Origin: Onchidella celtica
Taxonomy: Eukaryota; Mollusca; Gastropoda; Systellommatophora; Onchidiidae
NCBI GenBank assembly: GCA_963931925.1
Contig: OZ007579.1
Span: 32,352,019-32,416,018, forward strand
Reading direction: 5' to 3'
DNA: 64,000 nucleotides
Part shown: positions 23,002-33,392 of the stretch, piece by piece
Layout of the letters: the number at the start of each line of letters is the position of its first letter
Numbering within the stretch: position 1 is the stretch's first letter
Program-made: the position numbers and the translations under genes
Notes under the pieces: model-generated
Database searches by the model: none
Told to the model about the DNA's origin: nothing
The model's input: only the letters and a program-made list of their open reading frames with translations

Positions 23002-23724
23002 ATAGGAATCCAGTTCTCTCGTGTTGATACTGAAATTCTCTCAAGAATCAGCAAAGCCAGCTCTGCATTTGGCAGGCTTCGAAAGAGAGTATGGGATGTT
23101 GCCGGCATTCGCACAGACACTAAGCTGAAAGTGTACAATGCTGTGGTCCTTCCCACCCTACTCTATGGGGCTGAAACCTGGACAGTGTACCAATCGCATG
23201 CCAGAAAGCTAAATCACTTTCATCTGGCCTGCCTTAGAAAGATCCTAAGGATCAAATGGCAGGATAAAATTCCAGACACTGAGGTCCTCAATCGTGCCAA
23301 GGAATTGAGCATCTTCTGCCACCTGAAAAAAATTCAGCTACGTTGGGCAGGACATGTTGTCAGAATGCCCGACTCCAGACTCCCTAAGCAAATCTTCTTC
23401 TCTGAGCTCTCCAATGGAACGAGGAATGTTGGGGCCCCAAAGAGACGTTACAAAGACACTCTCAAGCAATCACTGAAGGCCTTTGCCATTGATGTGAGTG
23501 AGTGGGAAAAGCTCTCGCTTGATCGTGCAAATTGGAGGGCGGCCCTTACCAGAGGCAGCAAAGCATGGGAAGCTGACAGAGTCCAGCAGGCTATCAAAAA
23601 AAGAGAACGGCGCAAGAAAAGGCCCAGTGGTACTGAACCAACGGAGCACTCTTGTCATTTATGCGGAAGGGTCTGCAGGGCAAAAATAGGACTTATCAGT
23701 CACATGAGAAGCCATAAGTCATGA
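23002..23724 (+). pseudogene. LINE ORF2 C-terminal fragment
   Basis: The open frame encodes the 3' end of an RTE-like retrotransposon polyprotein: LLYGAETWTVYQ, CLRKILRIKWQDKIPDTEVL, LRWAGHVVRMPDSRLPKQI, GAPKRRYKD and a C-terminal zinc finger CHLCGRVCRAKIGLISHMRSH. These motifs align with the C-terminal part of the LINE at 41907-45857 but are clearly diverged, so it is a different family. The endonuclease and RT core are missing (5' truncation at a GATA microsatellite). No upstream start codon is expected. Confidence 0.88.
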
Positions 23725-23880
23725 AAGAACAGTCTTTCCGTTCTGTCCTCTGTGTCCTTTAGTTCTCTTTATTGTCCATGTGTTGAAATTCTCAACAATT
23801 TCTGTTCTTTATTCCTCTGGTGTTGTTAAGGTCATCATCATACCTGATGGACGAACTATTATTATTGTTATTATTATATA
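23002..23880 (+). mobile_element. 5'-truncated RTE-like LINE
   Basis: The ORF fragment is followed by about 150 bp of 3' UTR and an ATT-rich microsatellite tail, as in RTE/CR1-type LINEs. TATATAGATCTAGAT-like sequence occurs both just before (about 22973) and just after (about 23876), a probable target duplication. Confidence 0.75.
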
Positions 23881-24198
23881 GATCTAGATCTAATACCTGA
23901 CCATAAAATCCTATTCAAAATTCGGAACGCAGAACCTAAACTACACCTTGTCGCTTCAATCCAGTAAATTTAATCCCATCTTGGAAAGACTTTCCGTTAT
24001 TTTGATACCTTGCCAGTTACATTCTCGGTGGCCCTATAAACAAAGACTGCATTGCAACCGAAATGCATTATATATTTACACAAACAAACATTTGGAAAGT
24101 CGCTCTTAGTCTTACCTGCAAAGGTGTCGCACTAGTCTAGTAGACTGTACCAGTTTGTCGTTCGTTGGCAGTCAGCGTTCCACTTACTGACAACAGTA

Positions 24199-24432
24199 AT
24201 GCGAAGCAATAGTTCACTAGCACTAGCAGTAAAAAAAAAAACATCGTTTGGAGGTGTGTCCAGAGAATTCCGCCCGATTACCAGCTTCGGACTCATTGTT
24301 CAAGGTCGGCTTAGAGATAAGCGTGAAAAACACCATACAAGTGGAGAGCCAAGGATTGTAGCGATAACGGCAAAGCACATCAAATACCTGCGCGACCTTG
24401 TGGAGAAGAATTACCTTGACAAGAGGAGATAA
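24199..24432 (+). CDS. Unrecognised small ORF
   Basis: 77 codons, basic; the second half (SGEPRIVAITAKHIKYLRDL) has the look of a helix-turn-helix transposase N-terminus (SGRPR... then a helix), but I cannot assign it. It has no recognised continuation downstream. It could equally be a chance frame or an exon of an unseen gene. Confidence 0.2.
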   Translation: MRSNSSLALAVKKKTSFGGVSREFRPITSFGLIVQGRLRDKREKHHTSGEPRIVAITAKHIKYLRDLVEKNYLDKRR

Positions 24433-24976
24433 ATTTCATGATACCGCATCACGATGGCCCAGGTGTGGTGGACAGGAATCCAGTTCTTGTCAGTGTTAAT
24501 TTCCTTTTATCTTTTAAGGGCACTGTTAAGTGTTCTTACATGACTACGTGCATTAAACATGCATGTTCAGCTATTTTGGTCGGTGAAGATACATTACAAG
24601 TATCAGCTGAAGTACTGTCAGCTGTATCAGCTGAAGTACAACTGTTTTTTAATTTTTTTTAGTACCAGCTCTAGGTGAGTTTGTTTGACAATGAAGACAT
24701 GGGCAAGGAGTGACGATGTCCAGCGTTGCCGATAAAAATTGTCAAAAATCCCAAGATGAGGTAAAAAAAAATCCCAAGATTGTTTTTTTTTTTTTCCCAA
24801 CCCGAAACATACTTACATTTAAAATGTAGTTTCACAATACCGCATAATGAAGATTATCTGGCAGGTCATGCTGTGTAGAAGATCATCGACACAGCTATCT
24901 AAAACTGCCCCTAAATGTACCTTTTAAGTCACAATTTGAAACATTGTGAGGGGTTGAGCAATTTAGTTACGTCATT
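24433..24976. other. No gene recognised
   Basis: Short repeats only: a TATCAGCTGAAGTAC doublet at about 24600-24645 and an AAAATCCCAAGAT motif at about 24735-24780, which recurs around the solo LTR at 25590-26760. Confidence 0.5.
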
Positions 24977-24979
24977 TTA

Positions 24980-25473
24980 GGGACCGTTCACATAATATGC
25001 CATCACATAAGGGAGGAGAGGGGGTCTCTTGAACGATAACAAGTGATGACATGGGGGAGGGGGGGGGGGGTGTTGAGTCCAAAGATGATGTCATCAATGT
25101 GGTTTGGTAAAACTGAAAAAGAAGAACAAATATATAGATCAAATTCATATTTTTATTATAATATCTGCCAATAAAATAACTAATGAATTAATCAACCAAT
25201 ACCTTGAATGACCAATATTACTACTCAATATTTGTTAAACTGCTAAACTTACCGGTAGTGGATATAGGTAGTGGAAAGATCTTGTCAGTTTGCCAACAGG
25301 CAGCTTCTCTGTATGCTCTTTGTGAGTTCAGATGGTATTAAATGGTTGAATCGGCCTGTCAGGGACACCTTGTAAAGGGGGGGATAGCCATTTGATAACA
25401 TGTGATGATAAGGGAGGGGGGGGGGGGGGTCAAAATTAGTCAATTTTTGATGACATAATATGTGAACGGTCCC
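24980..25473. mobile_element. Harbinger-like MITE
   Basis: Perfect 20-bp inverted ends GGGACCGTTCACATAATATG, flanked by TTA at 24977-24979 and 25474-25476. A TTA target duplication and GGG-start termini fit PIF/Harbinger. It is 494 bp, non-coding, and contains long G runs near each end (about 25056-25070 and 25416-25430). Confidence 0.82.
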
Positions 25474-25630
25474 TTAGAGGAGTATTGTCGGTGTTTGGGA
25501 TAAAAGGTTTCGAGACTTCTTTCGGTGTTTTCTTTTGATCTTTCTTCTAAAATAGATAAATAATTTTAAAAAATAAGCTTACAAAAGCCCCAAAAATCCC
25601 AAGATCTCTTTTTAAAAAAAATGCCAAGAT

Positions 25631-26713
25631 TGTCACGAGCGAGTGAGCGGGGGTCAATGAGTGCGGGGAAGGGAATTGAAGCGTGCATGTTGTGAGTGAA
25701 GTTGAGGCGTAGTAGAGGCAAAATCTGAATAGTCATATCACTGCAAGTTAAGAAGTCCAAGGGGACAGACGTGAGAGAGCAGTCGGGAGATTGTGTGTTT
25801 TCCAGTGATGACTGGTAGGTTGAACTATGATTTATAATGATGATGATTGATGTACTATATTCTCCTATGACCATGATATAAATAAGTTATATGTGAGGAA
25901 TGTGAAAGTCATTGATTACTGTGTATAGAGATGTGCGCAATGACTTTCAATGAGCGATAGATGTAAGTTCGGATCATGGATTCGTAGCGAGTCTGAGTGC
26001 TGTGTGGTACGGTGGAGGTGTGTTACCGTAAGAGGTGTGGTGAGTGAAAGGTAGACTATTGTGTGTACGCTTGATGGTTCGTAATGAGTGGTGAAGTGGA
26101 TAGTAATTGTATGGTGTTATAGAAATGTAATGTTATTCTTATAGGTGCCGGGGTCGGGCAGAGAAGCCACCCGCGGTTAGCGGACTTGTGCCGGGGTTGG
26201 GCCGAAGGCTACCCACAGGCCTGCCTGGGTGAAGCTGTCGCGCAGGACAGCGGGAGCACATGAGTCGTGGCAGCCTGGCCACAGACAGGGACGTTGTTAT
26301 TGTCCTTGTTGCTATTAATATGTTAATGTGCTATTGAGATACTAATGTGCTATTGAAATATTAATGTGCTATTAAGACCTCGAGGGGAGATTGAGATACG
26401 GAGATTAGGTTGAGCAGGAGCCAATAAGAGAGGCCAGCAAGTAGTATACATATGGATGTGAGGCTGAGGCCAGAGCATAGTTAGAAAGTAACTATCGGGT
26501 TGTGGACCCGGAGAAGAATGAATGTTAGGAATACTGACCATTGAATGGTATTTGAATTGAGTTAATGTAATGTATGTAACTGCACAGATATCTTATCTTA
26601 TTATATAATAAATGTGTGAGTCTGTTTGGTTGTTCTGTTAAGTGTTATACTTGTTCGTTCGTGATTGTTGTCCTGTCATAATTATTACATCTCCCCGTCT
26701 GGGATTTGTGACA
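25631..26713 (+). mobile_element. Solo gypsy LTR with AAGAT TSD
   Basis: Begins TGTCACGAGCGAGTGAG and ends CTGGGATTTGTGACA, the same termini as the LTRs at 27152-28387 and 57667-58571. It is flanked by AAGAT at 25626-25630 and 26714-26718, a clean 5-bp target duplication. No internal region follows, so it is a solo LTR left by LTR-LTR recombination. It is of the long-LTR type (1083 bp), retaining a segment (about 25817-26151) missing from the 57.7-kb element. Confidence 0.9.
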
Positions 26714-26718
26714 AAGAT

Positions 26719-27151
26719 CCCAAGTTGGCCCCGAATCCCAAGATCTTGGCAAAAATCCCAAGGACCGGCAAGGCTGATGATGTCATATGGGCAGATGTGT
26801 TCGTGAAAAAAAAAGGGGGGGGGGGTGGGTTGGAGGGGGAGGGTTGGATGCGATAATAATTATACGTGTGTAACTATAAGATTCCCAATCGTGTCGGGCC
26901 TCCCAAACGTGGCGGATTGCACACCTAGTGCACACCAGTTCTTATGGCTGGTGTGCAATCTGACATGTTTGTGAGCACTGCTCGATCTTTCAATGCAGAC
27001 TCTGTCTCCTAGTCCTAAATACAGCCTCCCCAGATTGGCGGACGTGCTTCTCTTCCGAAAAACAAGTCAGGACTCGCGGATAAGTGGACGTACTGATTTA
27101 AATTTCTATAAATATTTCATATTCTACAATTTTTTTTTGTTTGATTGTTTT
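26719..27151. other. Spacer between solo LTR and gypsy element
   Basis: Holds AAAATCCCAAG motifs, a G run with a GGGTTGG-rich tract (about 26810-26850) and a short GCACACCAG/CTGGTGTGC hairpin near 26934-26960. No gene seen. Confidence 0.6.
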
Positions 27152-28387
27152 TGTCACAAATCCCAGACTGGGAGATGTAATAGTTTATGACAGACAACAA
27201 TCACGAACAAACAAGTTTAACACTTAACAGAACAATCCATCAGACTCACACATTTATTAAACATAAGTATACAGATAATAGCGCAATTACATACATTATA
27301 TTATTGCAATTAACTGCCGTACAACGGCCTTATTCTCACACACACTCTCCCTCGGATCCACAACCCGGTAGTTACTCCTAAAGGCACTTCGGCCTCAGCC
27401 TCTCCCCTCAGGGTCTTAATAGCACATTAATAATTCACTGGCACCGCCGTCTCTCAATATCACCTTCCTATTGTCATACACCTTAGCATTCCCCTAGCAC
27501 CTCAGCAGGGCAATAACACATTATCATTTCAATAGACATTATCATTTCACGAGTACATTATTAGTTCACTAGCCCCTCAACATGGCAATAGTACATTATC
27601 ACATTCACGCTCATATCTACGTCCCTGTCCGTGGCCTGACTGCCACGACTTTATGTGCCTCTACTGTCCTGCACTGACAGCCTCACTTCTGGCCTATGTG
27701 TGGCCTCCGGCCCTATGCTGGCCTATCCCCTGTGCTCATCGAGGTGGCTCTGCGGCCCGTCCTCGACACCTACAAGAATAACATTACATTGGTATAATAC
27801 CCTACCATTTCTATTCACTCCACCTCTCCTTACAACCCATGAAGCGTACACACACTAGTTCACCTTTCACTCACCACACTTCTTACGGTAACACACCTCC
27901 ATCGGAGTACACACTACTCACTCGCGCTACAAATCCATGAACTCACTTTCATCTATCGCTCATGGCGCACATGGCTATATCCAATATCAAGGACTTCCAC
28001 ATTCCTCACATATACTTATTTACATCATGGTAATAGACGAATATAATATAATACATCAATCATAATTATCAATCAACGTTCTACGTACCAGTCATCACTG
28101 GAAAAACTCTCACTGGTCTCTCGACTGCTCCCCTCATGTCCGCCCGATGGGCTCTTATCCACAGGTCCGTTCCGTAGGACCTTCTAACTTGCAGTGATAG
28201 TAATACAGCGCTTTCGCCTCATTCAGACCCCCCACCACTCACAACAGCACGCTTAACTTACTTGTCTACGTGCGTTAATTTTACTCTCCTCCTTTCCCGT
28301 TTTTCCCTACCTGTCTGCCGTGAGCCCTTCTTACTCTACACCCGCTCTGTAGCAATCCCCTTAATTGCACTCACTCCACTCGTGACA
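27152..28387 (-). repeat. 3' LTR of gypsy element 1
   Basis: On the minus strand it begins TGTCACGAGTGGAGTGAG and ends CTGGGATTTGTGACA. At 1236 bp it is longer than the 905-bp LTR of element 2 because it retains about 330 bp (about 27765-28095) deleted there. Confidence 0.92.
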
Positions 28388-28734
28388 TCATCCCCCACCC
28401 CAAAAAAATTAATGCAATTAATTTCAAATCGCATCAAGATGACTGTCAACGAGTGAGCGTGAGCAATACCTACACTAAAAAATTGACCTAGCAGTTCCCC
28501 TAGTATATAAAATACCGAAATCAGGGGAAAATATGGGGATCAATATGGCCTGCAATATGTATCACATCATCAATAGCTAACTAAACACAATATCTAATAC
28601 AGAATCAAAAACCAATCAACCTATCAACCATTCTTCATATCATATTTATAATGTCAATATTTTAAAGTCGACTCATTCACACAGATCCTGTCAATGTTCC
28701 TGTCCTCCGATGTATAAGCTCCTGAACTCTTCCC
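28388..28734 (-). other. Element 1 3' untranslated region and PPT
   Basis: Between the pol stop and the LTR. The minus strand reads GGGGTGGGGGATGA immediately before the LTR (28401-28388), the plus-strand-priming polypurine tract. It matches the one at 63281-63294. Confidence 0.85.
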
Positions 28735-31719
28735 CTAGACTCGACTAAGGTCGTCGGCGATATGATTGCTGGTTCCTGGAATTGGTTGAATAACGAAGGT
28801 ATACGGCTGCAAAGCCAATGCCCATCTAGACAAGCGTGGGCTGGACGAACGATTCTTTGACAAAAACGTTAGCGGCTTGTGGTCTGTCTGGATACAAAAT
28901 TCTCGTCCCATGAGATAACGTCCTAATTTCTGGACGGACCACACAATGGCAAGACACTCACGCTCTATCACAGAATACTTTCTTTCTCTCTGCAATAACT
29001 TCCTACTGACATAACATACAGGATGGAGACATTCGTTCTTCTCCTGTAGAAGACAAGCGCCGACACCAGAGTCCGACGCATCCGTTCTGAGGATAAAATT
29101 AGATCGAAAATCGGGTAATATCAGAATGGGTGACGATGATAATGCTGTCACCAAATTATCAAATGCTGTCTGACATTCAGACGTCCACTGGACCTTATCG
29201 GGTTGTCCCTTCTTAGTAAGGTCAGTAAGAGAAGATGACAAGGAGGAAAAATTTGGAATGAACACTCTGTAATAATTTAAAATTCCCACTAAGCTTCTGA
29301 CTTGTTTCTTTGTTTTTGGGATTTGCAATCCTACTAGTTTGTCAATTTTTGTCACCTCAGGTCTCTGAACACCTCTACCCACAATATGTCCTAAGAATAT
29401 TATCTCTGGACATGCCAAATCCATCTTTGCGGGTTTAGCCGTTAACTCAAAATGACGTAATCGTTGAAAAATTACTGTTAGTGTCTGAATATGATCAGAC
29501 CATGTCGACGTATGACATGCTATATCGTCAAAGAATGACACGACATTAGGTATGTCCTTCAACACTAGTCTCATTAATCGTGCAAACGTCGCTGGCGCGT
29601 TTACCAACCCAAATGGCATGACCTTAAATTGGAATAATCCAATGGGCGTTTGGAACGCCGTGTATTGTTTAGACTCCTCAGTAAGAGGGATTTCCCAATA
29701 ACCTTTCGTTAAATCTATCTTGGAAAACCACGTGGACCCGGCCAATGAAGCTATTAATTCCTCCTGAAACGGAATAGGCTCCCTATCGCCTACCGTAATA
29801 GTGTTCAATCTTCGAAAATCAATACAGAACCGCACCGATCCATCAAGTTTTTTCACGAGGACGATGGGTGATGAATACGGCGATGTTGATGGTTCTATCA
29901 CATCTAACTTCAACATTGACTCAACTTCCTTTAAGACTCTATCTCTCGAAGAAAAAGGCAACGGATAAGGTCTAAGAAATACTGGCTTATCCGAAGTTAA
30001 CTTTATTTGGTGCTGGATCACCGTAGTGCGACCCGGCAAATCCGTAACAACATCCGGGAATGACGCTAACAGGGTCTTAAGTTCCCCACTCCTTGAACTC
30101 GTAAGGTCAGGGTTAATTTTTACGTCCCTGTAACCTTGTGTCGGAGTTAACTCCGGCAATTGAATTTGTAACTCTTCCTGCGCCTCGGTGTCGCTTACGT
30201 CACAGTCCAACTGGTCTACGACCCCCGTACAAGCAATAGAGAAGACAGTCTCCTCTGGTCTTGTCTGTGCACACAGATACTGTGGTCTCTCATAAAATCT
30301 CTGTAGCATATTAACATGGAAAACCTTACTCGTTCCATCAATGTGGATAGCGTAATCTACCTTTGAAACAACTCGCTCAATAACATAAGGGCCTTTCCAT
30401 GTCATCAATAACTTATTATGGTCCGTAGGTAACAACAATAGGACCTTGTCTCCTGGCTTAAAAATTCTCAGTTTGGAACCTCTATCTTTATAGTCTTTTG
30501 CTCTTTTCGAAGCGATACTAGAAGCTTCTTCTGCCATAGTGCGCGCTGAAGATAATCTTTCTCTTAAATCAACAAGGTACTGAAACACCGAAATCTGATC
30601 ATCGTCTCCCGATGATGGCGACGTCATCATGTCCCGAAGAACATCAGTTGGACCCCTAGGACTACGACCATACATCATTTCGAACGGCGAGAATCCCGTT
30701 GACTCCTGCCGTACCTCTCTGTACGCGAATAACACTGCAGGGATATATCTATCCCAATCTTTAGGGCGATCAGCAGCTACCTTACGCAGCATCGACTTTA
30801 ACGTCGAGTTCAATCTCTCGCACATGCCATTAGCCTGCGGATGATAAGGGGTGGTAGTGATGGGTTGTATGCTGAATAAGCGGAACAATTCCTTCATCAT
30901 CTCCGACGTAAATTGCGCGCCCCTATCAGACAGAATTTGCTCTGGTATTCCTACCCTAGCGAAAATTGCAAACAACGCTTCCGCGACTGCCTCAGACGTT
31001 ATGGTCCGCAGAGGAACCGCCTCTGGCCATCTCGTAGCATTACATATGACCGTTAAGAAAAATCGATTCCCCCTATCGGTCGCTGGGTGAATGGGGCCAA
31101 CAAGGTCTATCGAGACCTTTTTAAACGGTTCCGAGACCGTGGGGATATTCTGAAGAGGAGCCTGGGGTGTACGCCCCTTATGCGTCGTCTTTTGGCACGC
31201 ACTGCACGTCTTACAATAGACTTGTACATCTTTGTGGATCGATGGCCAGTAAAAAATTTTAAGAACCCTTTCTTTGGTTCTAGCTATCCCCATATGACCC
31301 GCTAATGGGACATCATGTGCCAAATGCAATACTGTTGCGATCAGCAACGCTGGCACAACGACCTGCTTTAAAATGGAGGTCACCGTTACATACTTACGGA
31401 ACAGAATGCCCGCCTGAACAACAAAGGAAGACGAGCCGTTCTTATATTTCCTCGTTTTCTCGGTTCGCGCTTCCCCAAAACATGGGTTTAATGATGGGTC
31501 CTCCCTTTGTAATCTCGCCAAGCGCTCTGGCGTGATATCTAGGTTGACCGCTGGCGTCGCCAAAGGTCTAATCTTATCTTTATCAGCTACCCGTCGACGT
31601 GTTTCGACCGCGGCGCAAAAGTCAATACCTTTTGACTGCGACCATGCTTGCACGTTCTCATCGGAAGGGGAACTACCCGTGATACATTCCCAATGATGAG
31701 CTGGGCGCCTGGAAAACAA
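28735..31719 (-). CDS. pol: Gypsy pol: integrase-RT-RNase H
   Basis: An uninterrupted 994-codon frame with the domains in copia-like order. The integrase comes first: zinc-binding H135, H142, C172, C175; catalytic D205, D265, E301 (35 residues between D and E); and a GPY/F module at WKGPYVIERV (441-450). RT follows: RFCIDFRRLN (630-639), D669 in KIDLTKGYW, MPFGLVNAPATF, and a variant active site FFDD (729-732) in place of the usual Y-x-D-D. RNase H is last, with D880, E921, D946 and the final HIADDLS. The amino acid motifs are Ty3/gypsy, not copia. The first residues overlap gag in another frame (31587-31719), so translation probably needs a -1 shift. It looks functional, but the element lacks its 5' end. 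Confidence 0.95.
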   Translation of the reverse strand: MFSRRPAHHWECITGSSPSDENVQAWSQSKGIDFCAAVETRRRVADKDKIRPLATPAVNLDITPERLARLQREDPSLNPCFGEARTEKTRKYKNGSSSFVVQAGILFRKYVTVTSILKQVVVPALLIATVLHLAHDVPLAGHMGIARTKERVLKIFYWPSIHKDVQVYCKTCSACQKTTHKGRTPQAPLQNIPTVSEPFKKVSIDLVGPIHPATDRGNRFFLTVICNATRWPEAVPLRTITSEAVAEALFAIFARVGIPEQILSDRGAQFTSEMMKELFRLFSIQPITTTPYHPQANGMCERLNSTLKSMLRKVAADRPKDWDRYIPAVLFAYREVRQESTGFSPFEMMYGRSPRGPTDVLRDMMTSPSSGDDDQISVFQYLVDLRERLSSARTMAEEASSIASKRAKDYKDRGSKLRIFKPGDKVLLLLPTDHNKLLMTWKGPYVIERVVSKVDYAIHIDGTSKVFHVNMLQRFYERPQYLCAQTRPEETVFSIACTGVVDQLDCDVSDTEAQEELQIQLPELTPTQGYRDVKINPDLTSSRSGELKTLLASFPDVVTDLPGRTTVIQHQIKLTSDKPVFLRPYPLPFSSRDRVLKEVESMLKLDVIEPSTSPYSSPIVLVKKLDGSVRFCIDFRRLNTITVGDREPIPFQEELIASLAGSTWFSKIDLTKGYWEIPLTEESKQYTAFQTPIGLFQFKVMPFGLVNAPATFARLMRLVLKDIPNVVSFFDDIACHTSTWSDHIQTLTVIFQRLRHFELTAKPAKMDLACPEIIFLGHIVGRGVQRPEVTKIDKLVGLQIPKTKKQVRSLVGILNYYRVFIPNFSSLSSSLTDLTKKGQPDKVQWTSECQTAFDNLVTALSSSPILILPDFRSNFILRTDASDSGVGACLLQEKNECLHPVCYVSRKLLQRERKYSVIERECLAIVWSVQKLGRYLMGREFCIQTDHKPLTFLSKNRSSSPRLSRWALALQPYTFVIQPIPGTSNHIADDLSRV

Positions 31720-33116
31720 CCAACGACTGCTTCGACTTCCCCGCTAAGGAAAGGTGTATCTATCACTATTCTTGCCATGGGTAATTTCTCAATGGCCCCC
31801 GAAAATTGGATGCACGGGACAGTCTCACCTGTAAGCTGTGAATCCCGAATGCAGTCCCTATGCACTCCCACAACGGTAGATCCTGTATCTCGTAAAACCG
31901 AGACCGGTTCGTCCCCAACAAACCCCGGATAAACCCTAAGACCACCTCCTGTATGACATGAATTTATAACGGGGATCTTTCTCCCACAAGGTAAAACACC
32001 GGAAGATAATAACTTCTCACAACTGGGACACTTAGAATACTGTCCGCCTCCGTTGTCCGATGCAACACACGCTGCCGCATGGTGAAATTTATTAGGGGAA
32101 CATGGACTGGAGCCACTGTCCATGTTCGCCGCTATCCTACCTGCAGGGCAATTCACGCTGATGTGATCTGCTCTTCCGCAGTTCCAACACTTCGCGGCCC
32201 TACACTCGCGTGAAAAGTGACCCACGCGTCCGCAAGTCCAACACTCCGCTCCCTGTGCTGCACTAGGCCTGGGTCCCCGTGACCCATCGCGACCGGAACT
32301 AAAGTCCCTATGCCGTCGGTCATCGGCAAAGGTCACAAATCGCCCCCGGCCATTACCGCGACCTAGCCCTCCTGCTCGGTCAAACTTACCGGATCCATAT
32401 GCAGGTGATTGGTGATAGCCCCTACGCTGCCCCTGGGCTTGCCCACTATAGGCACCACGCTGACGCGACCTGTCCTTAAGTCCTGCCGGCGACCCTTCGA
32501 CAACGGCGACGTACCCAACATCTTGGACGTACGCCCTGGCGACTGGTTTGGACGGATGTGCCGTACGGTATGCTTCCGCCAACTTAGACGCCTCCTGCAC
32601 CGTCGCGGGTTCGTTTTCTTTCAGGAAGGCCACCAGATCTTTATGGCACGACGCGTACAGCTGGTCACGGATCATTAGGTCTTTCAGTTTAGCAAAATCC
32701 GCGCCCACATGCGCCAAGTCTACCCAGTTCGCGAAATATTCCGTTAGTCTCGCGACGAAGGCAGCAAAGTCCTCCCTGGTATCCGCACGTGCTCGCCTAA
32801 ACTGCTCCCGGAAATATTCCTCGGTACGCGCAAATCGGCGAAGCAGCAAAGCCTTCAGCTTATCGTAATCTTGCACGTCTTCGCGCTGTAGCTCTTTAAA
32901 GTAGGTTAACGCTCGCCCCTGCAATAGAGACGCCAGGTACGTGGCCCATAATTCCTTATTTTCCCCCCATTGCAATTGTGCGTTCAGTTCGAACCTGTAA
33001 AGGAAGGCGTCTATGTCGTCCTTCCGGTCGTCGAATGTAGGGAGCTTAATCCTAACGCCACCTTTATTGTGTACCTGCCGCTCAACCGTTGCAGCGCGCC
33101 TTTCGCTACTCCTCTG
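31587..33116 (-). CDS. gag: Gypsy gag-protease, N-terminally truncated
   Basis: The open frame runs from just after a TAA (33119-33117) to a stop at 31587; the first Met-like codon lies at 32975. It holds the gag capsid-like region, a basic Gly/Arg linker, two CCHC zinc knuckles (CWTCGRVGHFSREC and CWNCGRADHISVNC), a Cys-rich spacer, and the aspartic protease active site LRDTGSTVVGV. It lacks the Glu/Lys-rich N-terminal segment seen in element 2. At its C-terminus one T fewer than element 2 (near 31673) moves pol into another frame. Confidence 0.9.
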   Translation of the reverse strand, partial: QRSSERRAATVERQVHNKGGVRIKLPTFDDRKDDIDAFLYRFELNAQLQWGENKELWATYLASLLQGRALTYFKELQREDVQDYDKLKALLLRRFARTEEYFREQFRRARADTREDFAAFVARLTEYFANWVDLAHVGADFAKLKDLMIRDQLYASCHKDLVAFLKENEPATVQEASKLAEAYRTAHPSKPVARAYVQDVGYVAVVEGSPAGLKDRSRQRGAYSGQAQGQRRGYHQSPAYGSGKFDRAGGLGRGNGRGRFVTFADDRRHRDFSSGRDGSRGPRPSAAQGAECWTCGRVGHFSRECRAAKCWNCGRADHISVNCPAGRIAANMDSGSSPCSPNKFHHAAACVASDNGGGQYSKCPSCEKLLSSGVLPCGRKIPVINSCHTGGGLRVYPGFVGDEPVSVLRDTGSTVVGVHRDCIRDSQLTGETVPCIQFSGAIEKLPMARIVIDTPFLSGEVEAVVGCFPGAQLIIGNVSRVVPLPMRTCKHGRSQKVLTFAPRSKHVDG

Positions 33117-33336
33117 TTAATGCTGATTCGGTGGCCCTCAGATTTTATACAACGCTTAGTATAGGCTGTCGTCGTGTCCCCGGCACAGAAAATAAAAAAA
33201 TAATTAATAACTCGAGGACGTTTGTATTAGTTTCTAGGTTGCGACACATTGGCGTTCGGTCTATTTTTTCGGTAACTAAGATTGGTTCCGGTGTAACAGG
33301 CCAAAATATACCCCCCGCCCAGAATATACCCGGGGT

Positions 33337-33392
33337 TAAACTGGCCTAGCCCAGAATATACCCCGGGGTATATTCTGGGCTAGGCCAGTTTA
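33337..33392. repeat. Perfect 56-bp palindrome in foldback end
   Basis: Centred on CCCC|GGGG at 33364/33365; each 28-bp half runs TAAACTGGCCTAGCCC...TACCCC. Imperfect copies of the same GGGTATA/GGCCTAGCCC unit continue on both sides and in the right terminus. Confidence 0.95.

Larger units (their letters stand above)
27152..33116 (-). mobile_element. Ty3/gypsy element 1, 5'-truncated
   Basis: A minus-strand LTR retrotransposon: 3' LTR (27152-28387), polypurine tract, intact pol ORF and most of gag-protease. Alignment to element 2 stops at about 33088, so the gag N-terminus, leader and 5' LTR are missing. Its internal order is gag-protease-integrase-RT-RNase H. There is no env-like ORF. It is very similar to element 2 (57667-64000) over the shared parts. 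Confidence 0.92.

Noticed and set aside
26934-26960. GCACACCAG hairpin as a microRNA precursor
   Set aside because: Stem too short and no flanking pairing sufficient for a precursor.
30629-31535. Four consecutive plus-strand ORFs
   Set aside because: Antisense shadows of the intact pol frame.
28735-31719. The integrase-first order being due to local rearrangement
   Set aside because: The frame is open throughout with linker sequence at the domain borders, and the second copy has the same order.
33117-33291. Remains of the gypsy element 1 leader or 5' LTR
   Set aside because: No similarity to the leader or LTRs of the other copy that I can see; treated as flank.
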